Notes: a model not told the origin generated them from the sequence alone. A stretch of 64,000 bases of DNA from CAWEFA01 sp963851385 (GCA_963851385.1 CAWKPE010000010.1:62001-126000), one strand, 5' to 3'; positions 9,404-18,971 are shown, counted from the first letter of the stretch. Numbers and translations: made by a program.

Positions 9404-10667
9404 ATCTGCAATTATCGAGAAAAAGATTATTAGATTGAAAATCACCTAAATTCATTGCCTTTTTAAAATCCTGGCAAGCTGCTTTTTTTTCACCTTTATT
9501 TAGAAGCAATTGTCCTCTTTTCCTGAGAGCAACTATATTGTCGGGCTCAATATTAAGGCAACTATTATAATCTTTCAATGCATTTGAGCTCATGCCTGTC
9601 TTTTCGTACGTTTCTCCTCGCGAAAGATAATATCTTGCTGTTTGCGCATAGCTGCTAATTAAATGATTAAAATTTGTAAGAGCTGTCAAATAATTTTCAC
9701 TAGCAAAAGCAATCCTGCCTGCCAGATAAGTGGCTGCTGAATCTTCATCAAATAATATTAAATAAAAATCAACATCGGCTTTTGCCAGTTCATTATTTCC
9801 CAGTAACAGATACGATTCAGCACGTTTTAAGTACAAACGAAATTCGTCTGGTGCCAAATTAATTGCCTTACTAAAATCAATTGATGCCTCCTTATTCTTA
9901 TTCAATTTAATATAAGTTTCTGCCCTGCCCTCAAAATACTCGTAATGATGTTTGTTAACTTCAATAGCTTTTGAATAATCGTTCATAGCAGTATTATAAT
10001 TATTCATTTCATAAAATGCCTTTGCCCTGTAATAAAAAAGTTCATGGTGCTTGGAGTCATTTTTTAATATATCTGAAATAAAATTAATTACACCTAACCA
10101 ATCATTGTTATTAGCCATAAATCGTGCTTCGCCAACTTGTGAATCATATTTATCATACCATTCGTCTTTCCAAAGATCTATCCAATCCTTGTTATTTTCA
10201 AAACGTGAAAATGCTTTATCCATTCTTATTAATACTTGGGGAAATTTATATTTTGAAGTCAAATGCTTTTTAAGAAGAATTATGGTCTGGTTTAAATCAC
10301 CCAAACGGGCATAACATTGCGATAGCTCAAAATCTGCTACATCTGCAGCAATTTTATTTGCTTTATTATAATCGTCAATTGCTTCGCTAAAATTCTGCAT
10401 TTGATAGTACACTTTTCCTCTTTCCAGGTAAATTTTAGAATCTGATTTTGATTTTTCAAGTATTTTCGAATAGTAAAATATTGCTGAATCGGGTTGATTT
10501 TTAATTTCAAAAGCCTTACCTTTCAAATAATCTGAAGGCTGAGAAATAATAGTATTGTCAGTCAGGAATAGAAATAAAAATAATGTAATACTATTTTGGA
10601 TAAAATGAAAATTGAAAATTGAAATTAATAAGAATGAGCTTTTGGAACTTTTTATTTGATATTTCAT
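9402..10667 (-). CDS. TPR-repeat protein, probably exported
   Basis: This 421-residue protein has a hydrophobic N-terminus (about residues 25-40, ITLFLFLFLTDNTIISQ) that probably acts as a signal or anchor, followed by about ten tetratricopeptide repeats. Examples are PDSAIFYYSKILEKSKSDSKIYLERGKVYY, YNTAMNDYSKAIEVNKHHYEYFEGRAETY and NALKDYNSCLNIEPDNIVALRKRGQLLL (each split here by normal 34-residue spacing). TPR proteins act as scaffolds for protein-protein contacts, here probably in the periplasm. It is single and convergent with the HTH gene. An alternative start further in (MKNYRYH-like) is not evident. The specific partner is unknown. Confidence 0.8.
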   Translation of the reverse strand: MKYQIKSSKSSFLLISIFNFHFIQNSITLFLFLFLTDNTIISQPSDYLKGKAFEIKNQPDSAIFYYSKILEKSKSDSKIYLERGKVYYQMQNFSEAIDDYNKANKIAADVADFELSQCYARLGDLNQTIILLKKHLTSKYKFPQVLIRMDKAFSRFENNKDWIDLWKDEWYDKYDSQVGEARFMANNNDWLGVINFISDILKNDSKHHELFYYRAKAFYEMNNYNTAMNDYSKAIEVNKHHYEYFEGRAETYIKLNKNKEASIDFSKAINLAPDEFRLYLKRAESYLLLGNNELAKADVDFYLILFDEDSAATYLAGRIAFASENYLTALTNFNHLISSYAQTARYYLSRGETYEKTGMSSNALKDYNSCLNIEPDNIVALRKRGQLLLNKGEKKAACQDFKKAMNLGDFQSNNLFLDNCR

Positions 10668-10849
10668 AATGAATTATTGGCAGTATTTATGAGCTACTTG
10701 CTTTTTTATAGATAAAAACGAAGATATGTCAAAGAAATGTATTTCAAAAGGCAATAAGCTTATCATTTGACAATTTGTTTATCGAATTTTTTTTATTAAC
10801 TTAATAGTTAATTCATTGTTTAACATTTTATAAAAATTCTATTAATTGC

Positions 10850-11818
10850 GTGGATGGAGACAAACAAATAACAGATGCGAACATTGCCAATAATCAACAA
10901 GTAGATATAGAACCAGCAAAAAAAACTCTTACTTACGACATTTGTATTGTATGGAATTGGGAATATGATACTGAGTTTGTCAACTTATTTGACAAAGTTT
11001 GCAAAAGTAGGAATCTGTCATTATTACAAATTACACCTAAAAATTCTGAGAGTATTATTAAATCAATAATCAGTGGAGAAATAAATTTTCGTGCATATCT
11101 TGATCGTGGAACTGATGTTGATTTAAATTTTATGCCTGTTGTCAATTGGGCAAATGAGCATAATGCATTTAGCATAAATCCTTATGAAAAAGCTTTACGT
11201 GGCAGTGATAAAGCATTAATGCATCCCGATTTTATTTACGCAGGTCTATACACGCCATATACTATTATTCTTCCTTCATACGATGATCAACCTGTAATAT
11301 CTGCAATTGATTTACATGTGCTCGGAGAAAGTTTTATCATAAAACCTGCTCATGGAAGCGGGGGAATTGGAGTAGTTATGAAGGCTACAACTTTAGACCA
11401 GGTTCTTGAAGTCAGAAAAGAACATCCTCATGACAAATATTTATTGCAGGCTAATATTATACCAAGAGAATTGAATTCACGTCCAGCCTGGTTTCGTGTA
11501 CTTTATTGCGGAGGACACGTGTATCCGAATTGGTGGAATCCCAGAACGAAAATTTATTTCCCGGTTACGGAAGCAGAAGAAAATTATTATTGTCTTGCTC
11601 CATTGCGAACCATTGCATCTGCGATCTCACGAATTAGCGGGCTTAATCTATTTTCTACAGAAATTGCCAATACTCATGATAATCTTTATGTAGTAATTGA
11701 TTACGTTAATGATCCTCTTGATTTGCGAATGCAATCTAAAGCAGTTGACGGAGTTCCTGATTTTATAATTCAGTCAATTGCTGAAAATATTATTGAACTC
11801 GTGCTTAAAAAGAGATGA
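10850..11818 (+). CDS. ATP-grasp-like protein
   Basis: This 322-residue cytosolic protein starts at a GTG (10850); no in-frame ATG precedes the conserved part, and the first 25 residues look disordered. The central FIIKPAHGSGGIGVV (about residues 163-177) is the ATP-grasp nucleotide-binding loop, and STEIANTHDNLYVVIDYVNDP near the C-terminus fits the metal-binding E/D/N segment of the fold. ATP-grasp enzymes form amide or ester bonds through acyl-phosphate intermediates. The substrate is not identifiable. The gene is flanked by divergent and convergent neighbours, so it stands alone. Fold assignment is likely, function unknown. Confidence 0.65.
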   Translation: MDGDKQITDANIANNQQVDIEPAKKTLTYDICIVWNWEYDTEFVNLFDKVCKSRNLSLLQITPKNSESIIKSIISGEINFRAYLDRGTDVDLNFMPVVNWANEHNAFSINPYEKALRGSDKALMHPDFIYAGLYTPYTIILPSYDDQPVISAIDLHVLGESFIIKPAHGSGGIGVVMKATTLDQVLEVRKEHPHDKYLLQANIIPRELNSRPAWFRVLYCGGHVYPNWWNPRTKIYFPVTEAEENYYCLAPLRTIASAISRISGLNLFSTEIANTHDNLYVVIDYVNDPLDLRMQSKAVDGVPDFIIQSIAENIIELVLKKR

Positions 11819-11926
11819 ACGTTTATTTTTATTTAAGGCAGGATACTGGATGCTAGAATCTAATTTTCGGATTTCGATATTTTGTATTTTTCATCTTTAA
11901 TCCTTTTCCAATATTCTGATTTCGAT

Positions 11927-11944
11927 CTCCTGTCTCCTGTCTCC
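11927..11944. repeat. Short tandem repeat, CTCCTGT x2.6
   Basis: CTCCTGTCTCCTGTCTCC is a 7-base unit repeated two and a half times in the gap between two convergent genes. It resembles other low-complexity word repeats in this window (18667-18736, 44262-44342). Confidence 0.6.
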
Positions 11945-11962
11945 GGTTTCCCTAAAAAACTT

Positions 11963-14071
11963 CTATCTCGGATATTCTATGCGCATGTGATATATGTTGC
12001 GCAGTCTTTTCTTAAAAATATTTTTAACAGTTTCTATTTCTTTAAGCGTAATATTAGCTTCATTCAACTGTCCTTCCTTCAACTGATTGCTAATTACATT
12101 TTCAACTAAGTTATTTAAATCTTTTTCATTATGATTTTTCAGACTCCTTGAAGCTGCTTCAACTGAATCGGCCATCATGACGACGGCCATTTCACGAGAG
12201 AAAGGTTTAGGCCCCGGGTATGAAAACCTACTAATATCTACTTCAGAACGAGGATATTTTTTTAAATACGAACGATAAAAGTAATGAACGGTTGAAGTTC
12301 CGTGATGCGTGCGAATGAAGTCAATTATCTGCCATGGAAGCTTATGCTTAGATGCTATTTCAATGCCCTTTAATACATGTCCGATTATTACTTCTACACT
12401 TTTTTCAAATTCGAAATTTTCATGCGGATTCATTTCACCGGTGAGATTCTCTACAAAAAACATCGGATTCTCGATTTTTCCAATATCATGATAAAGCGAT
12501 CCTGCTCTTACTAATAAAGGATTTCCTCCAATATTAAAGATGGCCTCCTCAGACAGATTAGCAACTTGTAGCGAGTGTTGGAAAGTTCCGGGAGCCATTT
12601 CTGCTAATTTGCGCAGTAAAAGCTGGTTTGAATCAGATAACTCAAGTAATGAAGCATCTGATAAAAAGCCAAACATTTTTTCAAATATATATATCAATGG
12701 AATAGAAGACAATACTAATAGTCCGTTTCCGCTAAAAAACAATACATTATTCAAATTAAAACTGTTAAGATTCCCTTCCTGGTATAGAACAATTCCTAAA
12801 TACAATGCAATGTAAGTGGCAATTAACCATGCCGAAGTAACAAACAATTTATTACGTCTGTACAAATTTGTAAGGCTCAATAATGCAACAACTCCGGCAG
12901 AAACATTAAGAAACACAAATTCGAAACTATTCGGAGCCCAAAATCCAATTAATAGTATAGTTATAATGTAAACAAATAAAGCAAGTTTAGTGTCATAAAA
13001 AGTTTTTAATAGAATTGCTATGATTGCAAATGGAATTATGTATAGTCCAAATGGTTTAAATTTAATAGTCAAACTTGCTGCAAGAGAAAATAGAAGAATG
13101 ACAAATATAATAAACCCAACTTTTCTGAACGACTGAAGTACCTCTTTCCTGAATTTTGTCATGAAAATAAAAATCATTAGGATGCAAATCATAACCATTA
13201 TACCCTGACCCATCAAAATAAAAATGTAATTAGATGATTTACCCATTCTAGACTCATATTCTTTTTTTAATGATTCAAGTACCTTGTAAGCTTGTGGTGT
13301 AACTATTTCACCGGTTGAAATAATTTTTACTCCAGTAAGTACCATGCCTTCAGTCACTGAAAGGTCATTCAAAGCTGCATCGCGCATCTTAGAAGAAGTT
13401 TCTTCATCGTAATAAAGATTAGGAGAAATAAATTCTTCAAATTTTAGTCCTCTAAAAAAGACATCTGGTTTTAATATTGAAGAATCTGGAAGTTTGTTGT
13501 CATATATATATAATTGATGAATAAGATATTCATAAGCTCCTTTCTGGCTAAAAACATTACTTAGCTCACACTCATCGGCTACATTATCACGAACTTGCAT
13601 TATGTTGGATGAATGTTTTGACAGTGTTCCATATTCGTCAGGTAATTCAATAATACCAACCCTATATACAAAATCGAGAAGTGATAATATGCGTTGTTCA
13701 TATTGGTATTTATATCCAGTATTTATTGTTGAAGGATACTTCCTGTCGAAATAGCTCCAATAATTAGTAAAAAATGTTCTAAATCTGGTTTTTTGCTCAA
13801 TACCAATTTTAGGATTGTAATTAAAATATGGAATAAAATTTTTAAGTATACTATCTTTTTGAGCTACCAGATCAGCATCTGATTTGTATATTGGAAAATC
13901 GAAAGGAGCTATAAGTACATCATGCATCCAAGGTTTCCCTTTTTGATATTCGTATTTAAACTTACCACCACGAGGAAAAAAGAAAATCAAAATTAAAGCA
14001 GCACATAGAAACATAACAACATTAATTGTTTTTCGGTTACTTATCAATATGAGCTTTATTCGAGTTTTCAT
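11963..14071 (-). CDS. pgpH: 7TM-HD family phosphohydrolase (PgpH-like c-di-AMP phosphodiesterase)
   Basis: This 702-residue membrane protein has the order TM1 (about 15-34), an extracytoplasmic 7TMR-HDED-like domain (about 40-275), a seven-helix membrane block (about 280-460) and a cytosolic HD domain (about 480-680). The HD motifs are QHSLQVANLSEEA, LYHDIGKIENP (the HD pair), IIGHVLKG, IIDFIRTHHGT and VMMADSVEAASRS, as in PgpH, which hydrolyses the second messenger c-di-AMP. It is monocistronic, divergent from the NlpC/P60 gene with a 115-base gap. No diadenylate cyclase gene is in the window. Confidence 0.9.
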   Translation of the reverse strand: MKTRIKLILISNRKTINVVMFLCAALILIFFFPRGGKFKYEYQKGKPWMHDVLIAPFDFPIYKSDADLVAQKDSILKNFIPYFNYNPKIGIEQKTRFRTFFTNYWSYFDRKYPSTINTGYKYQYEQRILSLLDFVYRVGIIELPDEYGTLSKHSSNIMQVRDNVADECELSNVFSQKGAYEYLIHQLYIYDNKLPDSSILKPDVFFRGLKFEEFISPNLYYDEETSSKMRDAALNDLSVTEGMVLTGVKIISTGEIVTPQAYKVLESLKKEYESRMGKSSNYIFILMGQGIMVMICILMIFIFMTKFRKEVLQSFRKVGFIIFVILLFSLAASLTIKFKPFGLYIIPFAIIAILLKTFYDTKLALFVYIITILLIGFWAPNSFEFVFLNVSAGVVALLSLTNLYRRNKLFVTSAWLIATYIALYLGIVLYQEGNLNSFNLNNVLFFSGNGLLVLSSIPLIYIFEKMFGFLSDASLLELSDSNQLLLRKLAEMAPGTFQHSLQVANLSEEAIFNIGGNPLLVRAGSLYHDIGKIENPMFFVENLTGEMNPHENFEFEKSVEVIIGHVLKGIEIASKHKLPWQIIDFIRTHHGTSTVHYFYRSYLKKYPRSEVDISRFSYPGPKPFSREMAVVMMADSVEAASRSLKNHNEKDLNNLVENVISNQLKEGQLNEANITLKEIETVKNIFKKRLRNIYHMRIEYPR

Positions 14072-14186
14072 TTTATTAAAAAAATATTACCAGCAAATTT
14101 TTGAATTGTATAAAATTACCTAAATTCGATCATTTCTATTACTTTAGGTTTCAATTTTGTTTACTTTTCTTATCAGAAACATTATC

Positions 14187-14965
14187 ATGGATAAAGGTAT
14201 TTGCATTTATACATATATTCCCTTACGAAGTGAGCCTTCTGAAACCAGTGAAATGACATCTCAGATTTTATTTGGAGAAACTTATAAATTACTCGAGCAA
14301 AAAGATAAGTGGCATTACATAGAGCTTGATTTTGATAATTATAAAGGCTGGATTGATTCCAAATTATCTTATTTAATAGATGAAAAAAGCTGTCATGGCT
14401 AAGTGAGGTTAATTCAGTTATTGTTAATATTCCTATTTGTATAGCTAACCAAAAAAACTCTGAAGATTTTTTGCCGTTACTAGCAGGAAGTATTTTATAT
14501 GATCTTCATGAAAAAAAAATTTCATTGTTTAATAAATCATTTCAACTTAAAGAACCCCTTTCATTTAATAAACAAGAAAACAATTATAAAGTTATTCCGA
14601 AAATAGCACGGCAGTTTATTAACACACCATATTTATGGGGAGGTCGTTCATCTTTTGGAATTGATTGTTCAGGCTTTGTGCAAACAGTTTACAAAATTGC
14701 AGGAATTAAACTACCTCGCGATGCTGCTCAACAAGCAAAACAGGGAATTTTTGTCAGTTCGCTAGATGAAACCTTACCAGGTGATGTAGCATTTTTTGAA
14801 AATGAAGACGGCAATATTGTTCACACAGGAATTTTACTTTCCAAGAAAGAAATAATTCATGCTTCTGGTAAAGTTCATATCGCTTCTATAGATGAAAAAG
14901 GCATATTTAATCAAGAAAAACAGCTTTATACTCATAAGCTTGCAGTTATTAAGAGAATGGTTTAA
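14187..14965 (+). CDS. SH3 + NlpC/P60 peptidoglycan hydrolase, one frameshift
   Basis: Two frames make one protein of about 259 residues. Piece one (ATG 14187 to 14402) is an SH3b domain (IYTYIPLRSEPSETSEM, YKGWIDSKL). Piece two, coding-like from about 14396 although its first listed start is the TTG at 14471, carries the NlpC/P60 domain: WGGRSSFGIDCSGFVQTVYK (catalytic Cys in DCSG), GDVAFF, and HTGILLSKKEIIHASG (catalytic His). Reading piece two upstream gives LSEVNSVIVNIPICIANQKN joined to the first piece near 14395, where a missing base (CATGG to CATTGG) would restore the frame. The enzyme likely cleaves peptide stems of peptidoglycan. It lacks a clear signal peptide. Confidence 0.8.
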
Positions 14966-14993
14966 AATCGATAAATGGTTGAACAGAAAATCT

Positions 14994-15068
14994 GAAGTTC
15001 TGAAAAACTGAATGAAAGATATGATCTAAAAGCTTCTGAAATTTAGTTATTTATATCTTCAGAACTTC
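14994..15068. repeat. Inverted repeat, 11 bp arms
   Basis: GAAGTTCTGAA (14994-15004) is perfectly complementary to TTCAGAACTTC (15058-15068), with a 53-base spacer, in the gap between the NlpC/P60 and NUDIX genes. There is no T-tract, so a terminator role is doubtful. Confidence 0.4.
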
Positions 15069-15096
15069 GTTTTACACCAATTAATAAATAATAGAT

Positions 15097-15525
15097 ATGT
15101 ATTCCTACGAGTATCCCAGGCCTGCAATCACCGTTGACAATGTAATTCTTGCAAAAGAAAAAGAAGAATGGTACATTTTGCTCATTCAACGAAAAAATGA
15201 ACCTTTTAAAGATTTCTGGGCTTTGCCTGGAGGTTTTGTCGATGCTGATGAGCTCATCGAAAAAGCTGCCTTACGTGAGCTCATGGAAGAAACAGGAATT
15301 GCCGGTATAAATCTTGAATTTTTAAATTATTTTGATGAACCTAATCGCGATCCCCGGGAACGAACAATTTCAATGGCCTTCACAGGTATTATTGAAACAC
15401 GAATTAAAGCTCGTGCAGATTCAGATGCCAGGAAAGCAGAATGGTTTAAAATTGAGAACCTACCTTACCTTGCTTTTGATCATTCAAAAATTATTGAATA
15501 TGCAATATCGAAGTTCGCAAAATAA
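15097..15525 (+). CDS. NUDIX hydrolase
   Basis: This 142-residue NUDIX protein shows the box GGFVDADELIEKAALRELMEETGI (about residues 42-65), matching GX5EX7REUXEEXGU. It starts MYSYEYPRPAITVDNVIL, a form common in Bacteroidota and often annotated as ADP-ribose pyrophosphatase-like or MutT-like. It hydrolyses a nucleoside diphosphate linked to some other group, using Mg2+ held by the REXXEE glutamates. The exact substrate cannot be told from the sequence. It is convergent with the next gene, 4 bases apart. Confidence 0.9.
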   Translation: MYSYEYPRPAITVDNVILAKEKEEWYILLIQRKNEPFKDFWALPGGFVDADELIEKAALRELMEETGIAGINLEFLNYFDEPNRDPRERTISMAFTGIIETRIKARADSDARKAEWFKIENLPYLAFDHSKIIEYAISKFAK

Positions 15526-15529
15526 TGAA

Positions 15530-16099
15530 TCATTCTGTTATGACATTTAAGAGCTTTAAGGCAACATCCAGGTTTGATTGCTGAATTATTTTCTTTACAG
15601 GAGCTAAATCAATAAAATGATTACGTACATAATTTATTCTTTCTATAGTTTCAGTTAATGATTCAGGTATCCTGTTCTTCATAATTTCAACAGCCAATGC
15701 AGTTTTCCAGGCACTGCCAGTAATTCGAATTACATGCTTTCCATATCTTGCAGGATGAATGTGAACGAAAGCTGCTTCATAGGCACCAAGTCTTAATATC
15801 CAAAACGAATTGTCTTCAAGTTCAAAAGTCTTATAACCTGAAATACCGAGCCACTTTTTAAAATCGTTTTTGTTTGCTAATTCAATTAAGGCTAATTGAT
15901 TTATTATGTCATTAAATATTTCCTCTACTTGTAAATCGCCTGTATACAAGTCCATAATATTATTCCCGATTTGTTTAATTTCGTTTAGGATTGAAACGGT
16001 ATCCTGATTGAAGCCTTTTTTATTAAAGGTAATAATCATTTGCCTTACAAATTGCAAATGATGTTTGTAAGGATTAAATGATAAAACTTCATGTCCCAT
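15530..16099 (-). CDS. Hypothetical protein, 189 aa
   Basis: I do not recognise this family. The protein is soluble and mixed alpha/beta, with no signal peptide or membrane segment. It has an N-terminal helical half and a central segment FWILRLGAYEAAFVHIHPARYGKHVIRITGSAWKTALAVEIM (given here as seen around residues 98-140) that has several His/Arg and looks structured, then a helical C-terminus. It lies 72 bases from the oxidoreductase gamma subunit on the same strand, so it may be the last gene of that operon. No catalytic motif could be named. Confidence 0.6.
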   Translation of the reverse strand: MGHEVLSFNPYKHHLQFVRQMIITFNKKGFNQDTVSILNEIKQIGNNIMDLYTGDLQVEEIFNDIINQLALIELANKNDFKKWLGISGYKTFELEDNSFWILRLGAYEAAFVHIHPARYGKHVIRITGSAWKTALAVEIMKNRIPESLTETIERINYVRNHFIDLAPVKKIIQQSNLDVALKLLNVITE

Positions 16100-16170
16100 C
16101 GGATAAAAATGCTTTTATAAGAACAAAATTAATTGCTTAGAGAAAGAATTGCAGCTAAAGGAATTAAAAA

Positions 16171-16731
16171 TTATTTTTGGAGAATGTTACCGACTTTTTT
16201 TACAATTTCCATGCCTCTAGTGATTGCTTCCTGGTTTTCGGAGATAAGATGATGATGACGGGCAGGTAAACTCATTTTAAGTCCGGCTAAAACATTTTCT
16301 AATTTAACTATAGATTTTATTTTAAGATAAGCACCCAAAACAATCATATTAAAAGTCTTTGTAGAAGCCATGCGTGCAGCTTCAGCAGCAGCTTCAACAC
16401 AGTAAATTTCAATATCGTTACGTTCCGGATACCTGGTAATACCATTATTATCATAAATTAATATTCCACCTGGTTTTACTGAGCTTTCAAATTTATCCAG
16501 AGATTGTTGATTTAGTATGATAGCCGTGTCAAATTTTGTAATAATAGGTGAACTAATTGTTTCGTCGCTAAGTATTACCGTCACGTTTGCAGTCCCACCG
16601 CGCATTTCTGGACCATAGGACGGCATCCAACTGACTTCCATATTTTGCATGATACCTGAATATGAAAGTATTTTACCCATTGAAAGTACACCTTGTCCGC
16701 CAAAACCGGCTATTATTATTTCTTCTGTCAT
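16171..16731 (-). CDS. 2-oxoacid:ferredoxin oxidoreductase, gamma subunit
   Basis: This 186-residue subunit belongs to the gamma (POR/KOR gamma) family, which forms the CoA-transfer and dimer part of the enzyme. Motifs seen are IIIAGFGGQGVLSMGKIL (residues 5-22) and MPSYGPEMRGGTANVTV (about 37-53), both diagnostic. It is the last of the oxidoreductase genes (order ferredoxin-alpha-beta-gamma, all minus strand), 53 bases after the beta gene. The set catalyses oxidative decarboxylation of a 2-oxoacid to acyl-CoA with ferredoxin reduction. The nearby amino acid catabolic genes suggest branched-chain or aromatic 2-oxoacids, but 2-oxoglutarate is possible. Confidence 0.9.
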   Translation of the reverse strand: MTEEIIIAGFGGQGVLSMGKILSYSGIMQNMEVSWMPSYGPEMRGGTANVTVILSDETISSPIITKFDTAIILNQQSLDKFESSVKPGGILIYDNNGITRYPERNDIEIYCVEAAAEAARMASTKTFNMIVLGAYLKIKSIVKLENVLAGLKMSLPARHHHLISENQEAITRGMEIVKKVGNILQK

Positions 16732-16784
16732 TACTTGATCTGTTATATAATATTTTATTTAAAAAGCATTTTTGAAGTTAAAGA

Positions 16785-17567
16785 TTACTTACTGACGAGT
16801 TTACCTTCAATTTTAATATCTCCAAGAGGATAAAGTGGAAACATATTTTCTTCTAACCATTTATTAGCTTTGAGAGGAGTCATCTTCCAGCCCGAATTGC
16901 AATTCGAAACTATTTCCACAAAACCAACTCCTTTTTTAAGCTTCTGTAATTCGAAAGCTGCACGTATGGCTTTCTTTGCTTTACGAACGTAATTAGGCGT
17001 ATGAACGGCTTGCCGGGTTACATAATAAGTGCCAGGTAACTGGGCAACTAACTCAGTCATTTTAATAGGATTGCCCATTGTTGAAATATCCCGACCATAG
17101 GGTGATGTGGATGTCGTCATTCCTGGTATTGAAGTTGGAGCCATCTGTCCGCCTGTCATTCCGTAAATACCATTGTTAATAAAGATAATTGTAATATTCT
17201 CTCCGCGATTACAAGTATGAATAGTTTCAGCAGTGCCAATTGCAGCCAAATCTCCATCGCCTTGATAAGAAAATACAAATTTTTCTGGCATCACACGTTT
17301 AATTCCCACTGCAACTGCCGATGCACGGCCATGTGCAGCTTGAATCATGTCAATGTCTAGAAAATCATAAGCAATAACGGAACAACCTACAGGAGCAATT
17401 CCTATTGTATCGCTTCGTATTCCCATCTCTTCAATTACTTCCATAATTAACCTGTGAGTAGTACCATGACCACATCCAGGACAATAGGATAAAATATTTT
17501 CGGTCATTAACTTGGTTCTGGAATAAACTAAGTTTTCAGGTTTTATTATATCTTTCAGTTCCATCAT
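16785..17567 (-). CDS. 2-oxoacid:ferredoxin oxidoreductase, beta subunit (TPP-binding)
   Basis: This 260-residue beta subunit binds thiamine pyrophosphate. The CPGCGHGTTHRL motif (about residues 30-41) and the TPP/Mg motif GDGDLAAIGTAETIHTCNR through IIFINNGIYGMTGGQMAPT (about 119-159) are clear. It overlaps the alpha gene by 4 bases, so translation is coupled. An ATG two codons downstream (MELKDIIK) is an equally good start. Substrate specificity (2-oxoglutarate versus 2-oxoisovalerate) cannot be settled from the motifs alone. Confidence 0.92.
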   Translation of the reverse strand: MMELKDIIKPENLVYSRTKLMTENILSYCPGCGHGTTHRLIMEVIEEMGIRSDTIGIAPVGCSVIAYDFLDIDMIQAAHGRASAVAVGIKRVMPEKFVFSYQGDGDLAAIGTAETIHTCNRGENITIIFINNGIYGMTGGQMAPTSIPGMTTSTSPYGRDISTMGNPIKMTELVAQLPGTYYVTRQAVHTPNYVRKAKKAIRAAFELQKLKKGVGFVEIVSNCNSGWKMTPLKANKWLEENMFPLYPLGDIKIEGKLVSK

Positions 17568-18673
17568 TTAACAAGATTAAATTTTTGAAGAAAAGCATTC
17601 AATACTTCTTCAGGGCCATGAACAACACCACCAAACCGTCCAAAGTGTTCTACAATGACTTCCGGAGTTTTGCGTGTGGCCAGTAAAACATCTTCTACCA
17701 TTTGCCCTGCACTCATTTCCACTGACAAAATGCCTTTAAGATTTTTGGCCAGTTCAGCTATTTGTTTTGAAGGAAATGGGAATAATGTGATAGGACGTAA
17801 CAAACCTAATTTAATTCCTTTTTTGCGCGCAAACTGAACAACTTTCTGACATATTCTGGCGCTTGAGCCATAAGCAACAAGCAAATATTCGGCATCATCA
17901 CAATTTATTTTTTCATATCTCACTTCTTCAGCTTCCATCCGTCTATACTTAGCCTGAATACGTTCATTTCTTTTTTCGTTGGCATATGGATCCAAGTCCA
18001 ATGAAGTAATAATGTTTCTTTCTCTATCAGGAGTTTTACCAGTTGTGGCCCATTTTTGTTTAAGATTATCAGTTCGGGGAACCTGATCGGAAAACTCTAC
18101 TTTTTCCATCATTTGCCCAATAATGCCGTCTGACAAAATAAGAACAGGATTGCGATATTTAAATGCCAGGTCAAATCCGAGTTTCACAAAGTCTGCCATT
18201 TCCTGAACTGAAGCAGGTGCCAAAACCAGCAACTTATAATCTCCATGACCACCTCCTTTGACAGATTGAAAATAATCTGCCTGTGAAGGTTGGATGGTAC
18301 CTAAACCGGGACCACCACGAACTACATTTACAATTAGACACGGTAATTCAGAACCGCACATATATGATATACCTTCTTGCTTAAGACTGATTCCGGGACT
18401 TGAAGATGATGTCATTGCTTTTTTACCGGCTGAAGCAGCACCATAGACCATACTAATTGCTGCTATTTCGCTTTCAGCCTGCAACACAACCATGCCTGTG
18501 CGCTGCTCCGGTCTCTCACTCATCAGGTATTCTATTACTTCTGACTGAGGTGTAATAGGATAACCAAAATATGCATCGCACCCTGCCCTGATAGCAGCTT
18601 CAGCAACAGCTTCATTTCCCTTTAATAATTTTAATTCACCCATTATTAACAATTGATTATTTTCTATTGACAA
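17564..18673 (-). CDS. 2-oxoacid:ferredoxin oxidoreductase, alpha subunit (VorB/KorA-like)
   Basis: This 369-residue alpha subunit begins, from a probable start at residue 11, MGELKLLKGNEAVAEAAIRAG followed by CDAYFGYPITPQSEVIEY, which matches proteins annotated VorB (3-methyl-2-oxobutanoate dehydrogenase) or KorA. The pyrimidine-binding region and the C-terminal transketolase-like domain (LVAYGSSARICQKVVQFAR, LRPITLFPFP, VEMSAGQM) are intact. The short KorA-type form without a fused gamma domain fits the four-subunit arrangement here. Transcribed minus after the ferredoxin subunit, with a 70-base gap holding small repeats. Confidence 0.9.
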   Translation of the reverse strand: MSIENNQLLIMGELKLLKGNEAVAEAAIRAGCDAYFGYPITPQSEVIEYLMSERPEQRTGMVVLQAESEIAAISMVYGAASAGKKAMTSSSSPGISLKQEGISYMCGSELPCLIVNVVRGGPGLGTIQPSQADYFQSVKGGGHGDYKLLVLAPASVQEMADFVKLGFDLAFKYRNPVLILSDGIIGQMMEKVEFSDQVPRTDNLKQKWATTGKTPDRERNIITSLDLDPYANEKRNERIQAKYRRMEAEEVRYEKINCDDAEYLLVAYGSSARICQKVVQFARKKGIKLGLLRPITLFPFPSKQIAELAKNLKGILSVEMSAGQMVEDVLLATRKTPEVIVEHFGRFGGVVHGPEEVLNAFLQKFNLVK

Positions 18674-18736
18674 TTGACAAATATGTTAATTTCAAAATTT
18701 AGATTTTTCATTGACACATTGGCACATTGGCACATT
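18667..18736. repeat. Intergenic word repeats (TTGACAA and CACATTGG)
   Basis: TTGACAATTGACAA (18667-18680) and CACATTGG repeated 2.75 times (18715-18736) lie between the ferredoxin and alpha subunit genes. The first overlaps the 5' end of the alpha gene if the upstream start is used, which favours the internal ATG. Confidence 0.6.
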
Positions 18737-18743
18737 AATTTTT

Positions 18744-18971
18744 TTATTCAATTTTTTTTCTGTACACTGTGATAACTCCATCGGGACAAACTATAGCACA
18801 ATTCATGCAACCAGTGCATGCATCCGGGTTTTTCATAAAAGCAAAACGATATCCTTTTCTGTTTACTTCCTGAGTCATTCCAATTACATCAGTCGGACAT
18901 GCCTCTGTACATACTTCACAACCTTTGCACTTGTCTTTATCTACTACTATTGCCCCAATTACTTTGGCCAT
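18744..18971 (-). CDS. 2-oxoacid:ferredoxin oxidoreductase, ferredoxin-like delta subunit
   Basis: This 75-residue protein carries two 4Fe-4S binding motifs, CKGCEVCTEACP (Cys 15, 18, 21, 25) and CTGCMNCAIVCP (Cys 52, 55, 58, 62). It is the first gene of the oxidoreductase operon and passes electrons from the TPP site to free ferredoxin. Gene order D-A-B-C is typical of VOR/KOR operons of anaerobes. The intervening 54 residues are too short to hold another domain. Confidence 0.92.
   Translation of the reverse strand: MAKVIGAIVVDKDKCKGCEVCTEACPTDVIGMTQEVNRKGYRFAFMKNPDACTGCMNCAIVCPDGVITVYRKKIE

Noticed and set aside
18667..18736. CRISPR-like repeats
   Set aside because: The words are 7-8 bases with no spacers; nothing in the window has the 24-37-base repeat and spacer structure of a CRISPR array, and no cas gene is present.
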